From contig CAIURC010000195.1 of assembly GCA_903901425.1 (NCBI GenBank), positions 49,456 to 113,455 on the forward strand: DNA of 64,000 nucleotides, given 5' to 3'. The translations under genes and the position numbers were made by a program. The stretch is from an uncultured Spartobacteria bacterium (GTDB taxonomy: Bacteria; Verrucomicrobiota; Verrucomicrobiia; Chthoniobacterales; Chthoniobacteraceae). The notes under the pieces were generated by a model. It had not been told where the DNA came from and did no database searches. It saw nothing but the letters and a program-made list of their open reading frames with translations. Positions 20,563-27,449 of the stretch are shown here, piece by piece. How positions within the stretch are numbered: the stretch's first letter is position 1; every line of letters starts with the position of its first letter.

Positions 20563-20757
20563 ATGCGCTTTTTACAACCCGTTTTCTGGACCGCGCTCTT
20601 CCTGGCCTGCACCTTCGCGTTCACCGTTCTGTTCGAACACGGCTTCTCATTGCGCGACTTTCCAGCCAACGCCCGGAAAGAATGGACCATCCTCCAGAAG
20701 CTCTACTGGTCAAAAATCGAGCGCTCCAGACAGGAATCCCTCCGGATCGGTCGCTGA
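20563..20757 (+). CDS. Small single-span membrane protein
   Basis: 64 residues: MRFLQPVFWTALFLACTFAF and the next few residues form one hydrophobic helix (about 5-26), then FEHGFSLRDFPANARKEW and a basic tail. It diverges from hscB and is followed by an empty stretch before the TPR gene. I do not recognise the family. The coding-like amino-acid pattern (short aromatic-rich periplasmic or cytosolic tail) and the clean hydrophobic segment support a real gene, but the evidence is limited. Confidence 0.6.
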   Translation: MRFLQPVFWTALFLACTFAFTVLFEHGFSLRDFPANARKEWTILQKLYWSKIERSRQESLRIGR

Positions 20758-20838
20758 CCCGGCTTGCCGCCGCACACTCCCGCTTTACCGCCCCCCACAA
20801 AAAGCCAGCCCACCTTGCTCCTTTTTTCCCCGGTTTGG

Positions 20839-20867
20839 TTGTCAAGATCTCCGCAGGGTGGTACTAA
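20839..20867 (+). promoter_or_regulatory. Candidate sigma70-type promoter of the TPR gene
   Basis: TTGTCA at 20839-20844 (5 of 6 to consensus) and TACTAA at 20862-20867 with 17-base spacing. The ATG at 20880 then lies only about five bases after the expected transcription start, so the mRNA would be almost leaderless. Confidence 0.5.
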
Positions 20868-20879
20868 AGTTTTCCCCTT

Positions 20880-22286
20880 ATGCCCATTCAGACCGAAAAA
20901 GATCTCTCCGAAAAAAACCGCAGCCTCTGGCTCAAGGCCCTGGCCGCCTTTGAGGTCCGGAACTTTGGGTACACCATCTCCCTGACTCAGGCCATCCTCA
21001 AGGATTCCCCGGCATTCCTCGATGCGCGCAAGGTTCTCCGCAAATCCGCCATCGCAAACACCAAGGGCAAGAAAAACTTTCTCTCCGGACTCTCCAGCGT
21101 GTCCCTCAAGGGCAGCTCAATGGTGAAAAAGGACCCGCTGCAGGCCATGGAACTGGCCGAAAAGAATCTGGAATCCGACCCGCTCAACCCCCAGCTCAAC
21201 CACCTTCTGAAAGAGGCCGCCAAGGCCGCCGGCTTGCCTGAAATCGCCGCATTTGCCTTGGAAACCATCATCGAAAGCAACCCCAAAGACACCAAGGTCA
21301 TGCACGAACTCGGTCAACTCCATCTCCAGATGGGGGACTCCGACCGGGCAGTGAAAATCTTTGTCCGCATCACGGAAATCAACCCTGCCGACCTCGAAGC
21401 CCTCAAGCTCAGCAAGGACGCGTCCGCCATGGCGACCATGAAGACCGGGGGCTGGGAAACCGCCAAGGACTACCGCGATCTGATCAAGAACAAGGACGAG
21501 GCGGCCTCCCTCGAACAGAAAAACCGCGTGGTCCGCAGCCTCGACATGATCGACCAGCAGATCGGCGAACTCTACGCCCAGTGGGAGCAAAATCAGGCCG
21601 GCGTCGATCTCTCCAGAAAGCTCGCCAAACTCTGGGAAGACCGCTTCGAAATGGAGCAGGACGATTCCAGCCTCGAGGGCGCCATTTACTACTACACGCA
21701 CATCAACCAACTCACCAACCAGTCCGACCCGGGGATTGTGCGGAAACTTTCCGAGTTCTCCCTCAAACAACTCGACCGCAGGATCCGCAGCTTGGAGGAC
21801 TGGTTCTCTGCGGGTGGCGACCAGCATCCGGAAGCGCCCCAGTATCAGGACGAACTGACGGCCCTCAAGGCACAGCGTGCCGAAGCCCTGATCTCGGAAG
21901 CCAAAAAACGCGTGGAACGCAACCCCACCGACCTGCAACTCCGGTTTGAACTTGGGGAGGCCCTGGTCGTGGCAGGGCAGTACACCGAGGCCATTGCCGA
22001 ACTCCAGCGCGCCCGCCAGAACCCCAATGTCCGCCTGAGGGCCATGAGCCTGCTCGGCCAGTGTTACACCGAGAAAAGCATGCTCGACCTGGCAGTCAAA
22101 CAGTTCAAGGACGCGGCTTCAGAAATGCTGGCCATGGACGCGACCAAGAAGGAAACCCTCTACAAACTCGGGTTGGTCTACGAAAAAATGGACCGCAAGG
22201 AGGAGTCCCTTGCCTGCATGAAGGAAATTTACGAGGTCGATTACGGGTATCTGGACGTGGCCAAACGCGTCGAAAGCTCGTACTGA
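20880..22286 (+). CDS. Tetratricopeptide-repeat protein
   Basis: 468 residues, almost wholly alpha-helical, with no signal peptide or membrane segment, so probably cytoplasmic. TPR-type helices are recognisable at about 75-190 (AIANTKGKKNFLS onward, VMHELGQLHLQMGDSDRAVKIF, ITEINPADLEALKL) and again at 340-460 (LRFELGEALVVAGQYTEAI, LLGQCYTEKSMLDLAVKQF, LYKLGLVYEKMDRKEES). The middle is charged, coiled-coil-like sequence. It starts with its own promoter and stands alone. A scaffolding role is the only safe inference. Confidence 0.85.
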   Translation: MPIQTEKDLSEKNRSLWLKALAAFEVRNFGYTISLTQAILKDSPAFLDARKVLRKSAIANTKGKKNFLSGLSSVSLKGSSMVKKDPLQAMELAEKNLESDPLNPQLNHLLKEAAKAAGLPEIAAFALETIIESNPKDTKVMHELGQLHLQMGDSDRAVKIFVRITEINPADLEALKLSKDASAMATMKTGGWETAKDYRDLIKNKDEAASLEQKNRVVRSLDMIDQQIGELYAQWEQNQAGVDLSRKLAKLWEDRFEMEQDDSSLEGAIYYYTHINQLTNQSDPGIVRKLSEFSLKQLDRRIRSLEDWFSAGGDQHPEAPQYQDELTALKAQRAEALISEAKKRVERNPTDLQLRFELGEALVVAGQYTEAIAELQRARQNPNVRLRAMSLLGQCYTEKSMLDLAVKQFKDAASEMLAMDATKKETLYKLGLVYEKMDRKEESLACMKEIYEVDYGYLDVAKRVESSY

Positions 22287-22840
22287 TCTGAGGAAAAGGG
22301 GCCTCAGGGAGGTCCCCCATCCACGCCGTCCAAGGGTTTCCCAAGCGTTTTCAGACACGCAGGGGGGCAACCTCTGAACTTCCAAACTCCCAGCTCCAAA
22401 ATTTGGGGGTTGACCTCCCGCCTCTCCTGCAACAGATTGTCGGCGTAAGGTGTGTCTCCGCAAAGGAAGCGGAGGGGTTTGCGTTTCGGTGCCAGAGTGG
22501 CCCCGATCCCTCAAGTCCAAGTCAACCCTGTCCCAGCCCTGCCAGCCCTGCCAGTCCCGCTCCCCCGCGGACTCCAGATGGTGGCTCGTACGGGTTTGGA
22601 TCCCACCGCTCCATACACTTCCGCAATTTCCGCTGTTCCCGCTGTTCCAGGTCCTCGCTGCTCCCGTCCCGGACGACCTCCAAGCCTCCCCAAGGGGCTT
22701 CCGCCCGAGACGCCCCCCTTCGCAGGCCCAACATCGTTCATACTCCCAAAAGCCAGACGGCCAACCAGACGGCCTTCCCCGCCAACCCGCAAAGGGCGCA
22801 CATCCCAGCTTTCACCCATTTCAAAACCAGTTTCCGTCCT
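22287..22840 (+). other. 554-bp non-coding stretch upstream of rho
   Basis: The rho reading frame is open from 22403, but the translation here is Ser/Pro/Arg/Cys-rich filler without family similarity, so I treat this as an untranslated region. It contains CTGAGG at 22288-22293 pairing with CCTCAG at 22302-22307 just after the TPR gene stop, short C-rich repeats around 22530-22570 (CAGCCCTGC units) and GCTGTTCC repeats around 22640. No tRNA or riboswitch class is recognisable. In many bacteria rho is autoregulated through its leader, so C-rich, poorly structured RNA here would suit a Rho-utilisation site. Confidence 0.4.
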
Positions 22841-24868
22841 ATGACCGAGTCCGCTCATCCGCAACTCTTCGACCCAGAATCCCTTCCCCCGGAAAGCCCG
22901 GCAAAAAAAACAGTCCGCAAACGGGCAAAAAAAACGCTCCCGGCACCAGCCTCCGCCGGATCTCTGGAATCAACCCCGAAGGAAACCGCCCCCCTGCCGG
23001 CTCCCCCCAAAAAAATCAGAGCCCCCAGGGCAAAAAAATCCGCCCAGGAAACGCCGCTTGAACCGGTCCCTGCCCCTGTGCAGGCAGTGGAATCCATCCA
23101 GACCACCCTTCCTTCCGAGGAAACAGCCGCACCAAAATCGCCGGCCAAAAAAACCCGCGCCAAAACAGGCCGCTCTGCCACCCGGAAAACTTCCCCCACC
23201 CAGCCCAAACTCGCACCGGAATCTTCTCATCCCGCTCCACCAGCCGAAAATGCGGCCTTCAGGGATCATCCCGGGAATGCCGGGGAGAACCCGGCAGCCT
23301 CCGCACAGCCCGCACAGGTCCCGCTGGCCGCCAGCCCGAGACAGTATCCGGTCTATGTCCCGTTGCATGTTGCAAAACAAATGGAACAGGAGGGGCGCCC
23401 TGCTCCGCTCTCGGTGACGGCTTCCCAAGCCGTGGAACTCCACCTTCCCGTCACGGAAACGCCCGCCGCACGGACCCCGGAAACCGAGGATCGCGCTCCT
23501 CAGGACCGTCCGGAACCCCAGCCGAACCCCGCACGGTCAGACCGGCCAGAACGCCCTGACCGTCCTGCACACGAACGCCCTGACCGTCCTGCACACGAAC
23601 GCTCTGACCGTCATGAGCGCCATGACCGTCATGAACGCCATGGCAAACATGGCCGTCGCGGAGGCCGCGACGACCGCCGCAACCGCCGGGAAGATCATCG
23701 GCCCGAGTTTTCCCAGGACCAGTACGAACCTCCCCAGTCCGCTCCGTTGGATCCTCCCAAACCCGAGGATCTGGGAGTCGGGGAGGGCATGATCGAAATC
23801 TCCGGAAAAGGCTTCGGATTCCTGCGCGACCCAAAACGAAATTTCAGCCAGCATCCCAATGACGTTTTTGTCCCCCCGGAAATCGTCCGTTCCCACGGGC
23901 TCCGGGACGGCCAGTGGATCAAGTGCCAGACCCGCCGCAATCCACGCGGCTTCCAACTCCACGCCCTTCTTGAGGTCAACGGGGATTCGCCTGAGAAAGC
24001 CAGGCACCTGCCCGCTTTTGACGAACTGACCGTGATCAGCCCGATCGAACGGATCCGGATGGAAACTGTTCCGGACCGCTACACCACCCGGATCCTCGAT
24101 CTCATGGCGCCAGTGGGCAAAGGCCAGCGTGGCCTCATTGTCGCACCGCCGCGCACTGGGAAAACCACGTTGCTTCAACACATCGCTGACGCGGTCGGCA
24201 AAAACCATCCGGAGATCAAGCTGATCATCCTTCTGGTGGACGAGCGTCCAGAGGAGGTGACCGACTTTAAACGGAACGTGCCCGGGGCGGAGATCATGGC
24301 CAGTTCGAACGACATGGACGTCAAGTCGCATACGCGGATCGCGCAGCTGGCTGTGGAACGAGCCAAACGCCTCGTGGAAGCCGGCAAGGATGTTTTCATC
24401 CTCCTCGACTCCATCACGCGTGTTGCGCGCGCCTTCAACAACTCCACCTCAGGCGGACGCACCATGTCTGGCGGGATCGATTCCCGCGCCATGGAAATCC
24501 CGCGCCGGATCTTTGCCGCGGCCCGGAACACCGAGGAGGCTGGTTCCCTGACGATCGTTGCCACCGCGCTCATCGACACCAACAGCCGCATGGATGAAGT
24601 CATTTTCCAAGAGTTCAAAGGCACTGGAAACATGGAGCTGGTTCTCGACCGCAAGATTGCCGAACACAGGACCTATCCCGCCGTTGACATCTTTCTTTCA
24701 GGCACACGCCGGGAGGAACTGCTGGTTGCCGCTGATGACCTCCACAAAATCCATGTGATCCGGCGTGGGCTCTCAGGCCACAAACCCGAGGAGGCATTGG
24801 AACGGCTGCTCTTCTTTGCACGGAAGTTCCCCACCAACGCCCAAATGCTCCGGGAAATCCCCGCCTAG
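22841..24868 (+). CDS. rho: Transcription termination factor Rho with long disordered N-terminal extension
   Basis: 675 residues against about 420 for E. coli Rho. The C-terminal 420 are canonical: RNA-binding cold-shock-like domain (GKGFGFLRDPKRNF, NDVFVPPEIVRSHGLRDGQ), Walker A PPRTGKTT near 437, Walker B VFILLDSITRVARAFN, and the R-loop region SGGIDSRAMEIPRRIFAAAR. The first 250 residues are low complexity: Lys/Ala/Pro-rich at 10-120, then at about 231-290 repeats of RPDRPAHE and HERHDRHE followed by an Arg/Gly/Asp run. The start at ATG 22841 gives MTESAHPQLFDPES. Rho hexamers terminate transcription; the extension may bind RNA or drive condensation. Confidence 0.96.
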   Translation: MTESAHPQLFDPESLPPESPAKKTVRKRAKKTLPAPASAGSLESTPKETAPLPAPPKKIRAPRAKKSAQETPLEPVPAPVQAVESIQTTLPSEETAAPKSPAKKTRAKTGRSATRKTSPTQPKLAPESSHPAPPAENAAFRDHPGNAGENPAASAQPAQVPLAASPRQYPVYVPLHVAKQMEQEGRPAPLSVTASQAVELHLPVTETPAARTPETEDRAPQDRPEPQPNPARSDRPERPDRPAHERPDRPAHERSDRHERHDRHERHGKHGRRGGRDDRRNRREDHRPEFSQDQYEPPQSAPLDPPKPEDLGVGEGMIEISGKGFGFLRDPKRNFSQHPNDVFVPPEIVRSHGLRDGQWIKCQTRRNPRGFQLHALLEVNGDSPEKARHLPAFDELTVISPIERIRMETVPDRYTTRILDLMAPVGKGQRGLIVAPPRTGKTTLLQHIADAVGKNHPEIKLIILLVDERPEEVTDFKRNVPGAEIMASSNDMDVKSHTRIAQLAVERAKRLVEAGKDVFILLDSITRVARAFNNSTSGGRTMSGGIDSRAMEIPRRIFAAARNTEEAGSLTIVATALIDTNSRMDEVIFQEFKGTGNMELVLDRKIAEHRTYPAVDIFLSGTRREELLVAADDLHKIHVIRRGLSGHKPEEALERLLFFARKFPTNAQMLREIPA

Positions 24869-24903
24869 CTCCGCAGAGCAGACCGGAACCCCCTCAATTC
24901 AGC

Positions 24904-24961
24904 ATCAGGTCCATCAGGTCCATCAGGTCCATCAGGTCCATCAGGTCCATCAGGTCCATCA
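24904..24961. repeat. Tandem 9-bp repeat array GGTCCATCA (about 6.4 copies)
   Basis: Six perfect consecutive copies of ATCAGGTCC followed by ATCA. The array lies between the convergent rho and lexA genes (stops at 24868 and 24996). The same core GGTCCAT recurs in a larger array at 36798-36920, in the same kind of location. Confidence 0.95.
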
Positions 24962-24995
24962 AGGGCCTTCATGGTCCATTCCACCCTGGCCCCAA

Positions 24996-25607
24996 TCACA
25001 TCCGGCGCACCAAGGCCACCAGCACGCCCTGGACTTCCAGATCCTGAACCGGATGCAGGTCCGGAAAAGCCGGGTTCTCCGCCTTCAACCACACGCCTTC
25101 ACGGCCCTTCTGCAACCGCTTGAGCGTCGTTTCCCCGTCGATCAACGCCGCCACAATGTCCCCGTCACGGGCCGGACGCTGCTCCAGAATCGCCAGATCC
25201 CCGTCCACAATCTGCGCGCCCAGCATCGAATCGCCCCGGACCCGCAGCGCGAAACATTTCCCGCCACGCCCCAGTCCCGAACTGACCGCATCGATCGAAA
25301 CCGTCCCCTCCCGTTCCTCCACCATCCCCGCCTCCCCAAACCCAGCAGCGATGCTCCCATACACCGGCACATCCACAATCCGTTCCCGGGTTCTCTGGCT
25401 GAGAATCGAAACCGCCCTTGCCTTGCCTGGCTCCCGCCGGATCATCCCCTTGCGTTCCAGCGCCCTCAAATGGTTCAACGCCGCCGTCTGACTCGCAAAC
25501 CCAAAGTGCTCCTGGATTTCCCGCGTCGACGGGACCATCCCGGTCCGCCCCTGCACTTCCTCCAGAAACTCCAGCACCCGCTTCTGCCTGTCGGTTAAAC
25601 CCTGCAT
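24996..25607 (-). CDS. lexA: LexA repressor (SOS regulator)
   Basis: 203 residues from the ATG at 25607 (MQGLTDRQKRVLEFL, the usual LexA beginning); an ATG two codons earlier (25613) and a TTG at 25628 are alternatives. The winged helix is at about 1-66 (PSTREIQEHFGFASQTAALNH). The self-cleavage Ala-Gly bond is A88-G89 in SIAAGF, and the catalytic dyad is S127 (RGDSMLG) and K163 (TLKRLQ), all present, so cleavage under RecA filaments should be functional. A perfect palindrome overlaps the start region (see next feature), so autoregulation is expected. Confidence 0.96.
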   Translation of the reverse strand: MQGLTDRQKRVLEFLEEVQGRTGMVPSTREIQEHFGFASQTAALNHLRALERKGMIRREPGKARAVSILSQRTRERIVDVPVYGSIAAGFGEAGMVEEREGTVSIDAVSSGLGRGGKCFALRVRGDSMLGAQIVDGDLAILEQRPARDGDIVAALIDGETTLKRLQKGREGVWLKAENPAFPDLHPVQDLEVQGVLVALVRRM

Positions 25608-25621
25608 GTTCATCCGAACAT
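25606..25621. promoter_or_regulatory. LexA operator (ATGTTC-N4-GAACAT)
   Basis: Perfect 6-bp inverted repeat ATGTTC ATCC GAACAT. Its core TGTTC-N4-GAACA is the LexA-binding motif reported for Verrucomicrobia. It overlaps the candidate lexA start codons at 25607 and 25613, and it lies about 90 bases before the divergent nucleotidyltransferase gene. Confidence 0.85.
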
Positions 25622-25708
25622 CCCCCAAGCGGCCGGAAAATCAAGCCCCGATTTCCCGAGTTTCCGCTTTTCACCACGGCTGCACTCGCCTTTGAATCCG
25701 GTCTGCCC

Positions 25709-26464
25709 ATGAACATCCTCATTCTCGCCGCCGGCTACGCCACCCGCCTTTACCCCCTCACTCTCACCAAGGCAAAACCCCTCCTCGAGGTGGCCGGAAA
25801 ACCCATGATGGAATGGGTGCTCGATAACCTCGCCCCCATCCCGGGCATCGAAAAGGTGTACGTCGTCACCAACCAGAAGTTCGCCGCCGATTTCGAGTCC
25901 TGGGCCGCCTCCTACCAGTCCAAGCAACCCAAACTCTCCTGCGTCATTGTCAATGACGGCTCCACCGGCGACAGCGACAAACTCGGCGCCATCGGTGACA
26001 TCCATCTCGTCATCCAAAAGGCCGGCCTTGACCGCTCCGACCTGCTCGTCGTCGCAGGCGACAACCTCTTCTCCCAGAGCCTCGAACAATTTGGCCAGTT
26101 CTGCCTCCAGCAAAACCAACCCGTGCTCGGCCTCTACGACGTCGGTTCCCTCACCGAGGCGAAAAAATACGGGGTCGTCTCCGTGGACAACCAGGGCGCC
26201 ATCTCCAGCTTTGAGGAAAAACCGGCAGACCCGAAAAGCACGCTGATCGGCATCGCCCTCTACTACTATCCGGCCAAAACCGTGGCGTCTTTTTCCACGT
26301 ACCTTGCCGAGGGAAACAACCCGGACCAACCGGGTCGGTTTGTCCAGTGGCTTTACAAGCGGGAGACCGTGCTGACTTGGAAGGTGCCCGGCACCTGGTT
26401 TGACGTGGGCAGCAAAGAGACCTTGGAGGAAGCCAACCGCCTCTTTGCCCAGTTCTCCTCCTGA
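25709..26464 (+). CDS. Sugar-1-phosphate nucleotidyltransferase (RfbA/RmlA-like)
   Basis: 251 residues beginning MNILILAAGYATRLYPLT, the nucleotide-binding GxGxR-like loop (here LAAGYATRL) followed by TKAKPLLEVAGKPMMEW. A second core motif is LLVVAGDNLF (metal-binding Asp) and a third is FEEKPADPKS. The C-terminal end is W-F-D-V-G (TWFDVGSKETLEEA), which contacts the product in RmlA-type enzymes. There is no left-handed helix extension, so it is a short glucose-1-phosphate-type thymidylyl/uridylyltransferase. It diverges from lexA. The exact base and sugar are not readable. Confidence 0.88.
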   Translation: MNILILAAGYATRLYPLTLTKAKPLLEVAGKPMMEWVLDNLAPIPGIEKVYVVTNQKFAADFESWAASYQSKQPKLSCVIVNDGSTGDSDKLGAIGDIHLVIQKAGLDRSDLLVVAGDNLFSQSLEQFGQFCLQQNQPVLGLYDVGSLTEAKKYGVVSVDNQGAISSFEEKPADPKSTLIGIALYYYPAKTVASFSTYLAEGNNPDQPGRFVQWLYKRETVLTWKVPGTWFDVGSKETLEEANRLFAQFSS

Positions 26465-26540
26465 GCCCGATGCCACGGCCGGGGCCCCGCGCCCCGCTCC
26501 GGATTTGCGCCCGCCCCACTCTGAAGCAAATTTGGGGGGC

Positions 26541-27164
26541 ATGAAACACGCGCCTCACTCTCCATCCATCCAATCCACCCCGGTCTTCCGCCCCAACCCG
26601 CACCGGCTCTCCTTCACCTCGGACCCCGTGCCAAACACGCACACCCCCACCGAGGAGGACCGCGAGTTCTTTGGGTACCTGTTTGACAGCAAGGGGAACC
26701 CCCTTCCGGGGGCAAAGATCACGACCTGGGAGGAGCCCGAGGACGGCGATCTGGACAAGCTGATCCGGATGGCCACCGAGGGCCTCGCATTTGAGGCCGC
26801 GTCGGCTCTTGAGGCCTGCACCCGGGTTCTCAAAGCCATCGGGGAGGCCCTGCCGGCCGCAACCCTCCAGCCCGGCCAGTCCTTTCCCCAACTCGACCAG
26901 ATTCCACCTGAACCCGCTCTCCCCCTGGCGCTGCCCTGCGACACCGAGTCGGAGGGGTCGCTGCCGGCGCTCATTGCACGCGTAAAGGCGCTCGTGCACC
27001 TCTGGGAAAGCCTTCCTGAAGCTGGATTCGCCTGCCTCGAACCCGTGCCAGGCCTGACCCTGGACCGGTTCCGGGAGATCGGAGAGGACTTGGCCAGCCG
27101 CACCGAGGACCTCACCGAACTGCTCTGGGACAAAATGTTCTGTTCCTCCCCGCTCGAGGATTGA
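26541..27164 (+). CDS. Uncharacterised acidic protein
   Basis: 207 residues from the ATG at 26541, which is preceded by a G-rich stretch (GGGGGG four bases upstream of CATG) that may act as a ribosome-binding site. The N-terminal 40 residues are Pro/His-rich; then come EEDREFFGYLFDSKGNPLPGAK, an acidic turn and mostly helical sequence (EAASALEACTRVLKAIGEAL, FREIGEDLASRTEDLTELLW). No signal peptide, membrane segment or catalytic motif is visible and I do not recognise the family. It sits between the nucleotidyltransferase and smc. Confidence 0.6.
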   Translation: MKHAPHSPSIQSTPVFRPNPHRLSFTSDPVPNTHTPTEEDREFFGYLFDSKGNPLPGAKITTWEEPEDGDLDKLIRMATEGLAFEAASALEACTRVLKAIGEALPAATLQPGQSFPQLDQIPPEPALPLALPCDTESEGSLPALIARVKALVHLWESLPEAGFACLEPVPGLTLDRFREIGEDLASRTEDLTELLWDKMFCSSPLED

Positions 27165-27331
27165 GTCCACGAAACCCTCCCCATCCCCCGGGCGGCGGCC
27201 ACCAAGGTCCACCAGCAGTGCCCCGGGGATGTGTCCCGAGGCACCGCCCCGCAGGCGCCCCAAGGGGCACTGGAAACCCCGCGAACCGGGGCGCCGCCTT
27301 GTCAACCCAAAAAACCGCCCATACCCACCCC

Positions 27332-27358
27332 GTGGTGGCCGGAACCCCCGGCCACCAC
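27332..27358 (+). promoter_or_regulatory. Stable hairpin in the smc leader
   Basis: An 11-bp perfect inverted repeat (GTGGTGGCCGG at 27332-27342 and its complement at 27348-27358, loop AACCC), with no T run after it. The stretch 27230-27290 holds two more GC-rich hairpins (GTGCC...GGCAC and GGCGCC...GGCGCC types). The smc start is 92 bases downstream. It could be a leader structure controlling smc; the class is not one I recognise. Confidence 0.45.
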
Positions 27359-27449
27359 TACATATTGTACTTGCCTCCCCATCCCCCGGCAGCGAGTCTG
27401 GAAAAACACGGGCGGCCCGGATGCGGGACGCCTCATCTGGTTGCCTGCC

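Noticed and set aside
22441..22520. tRNA-like sequence (GTGCCAGAGTGG) in the rho leader
   Set aside because: No T-loop, anticodon stem or acceptor pairing follows.
22403..22840. N-terminal extension of Rho from an upstream ATG
   Set aside because: The sequence is Ser/Pro/Arg/Cys filler, unlike the extension after 22841, so I start at MTESAHPQ.
27231..27449. Earlier start of SMC
   Set aside because: The upstream part is Pro/Arg-rich without similarity; SMC proteins start at the M-x-L-K-x-L-E-L-F-G-F motif found at 27450.
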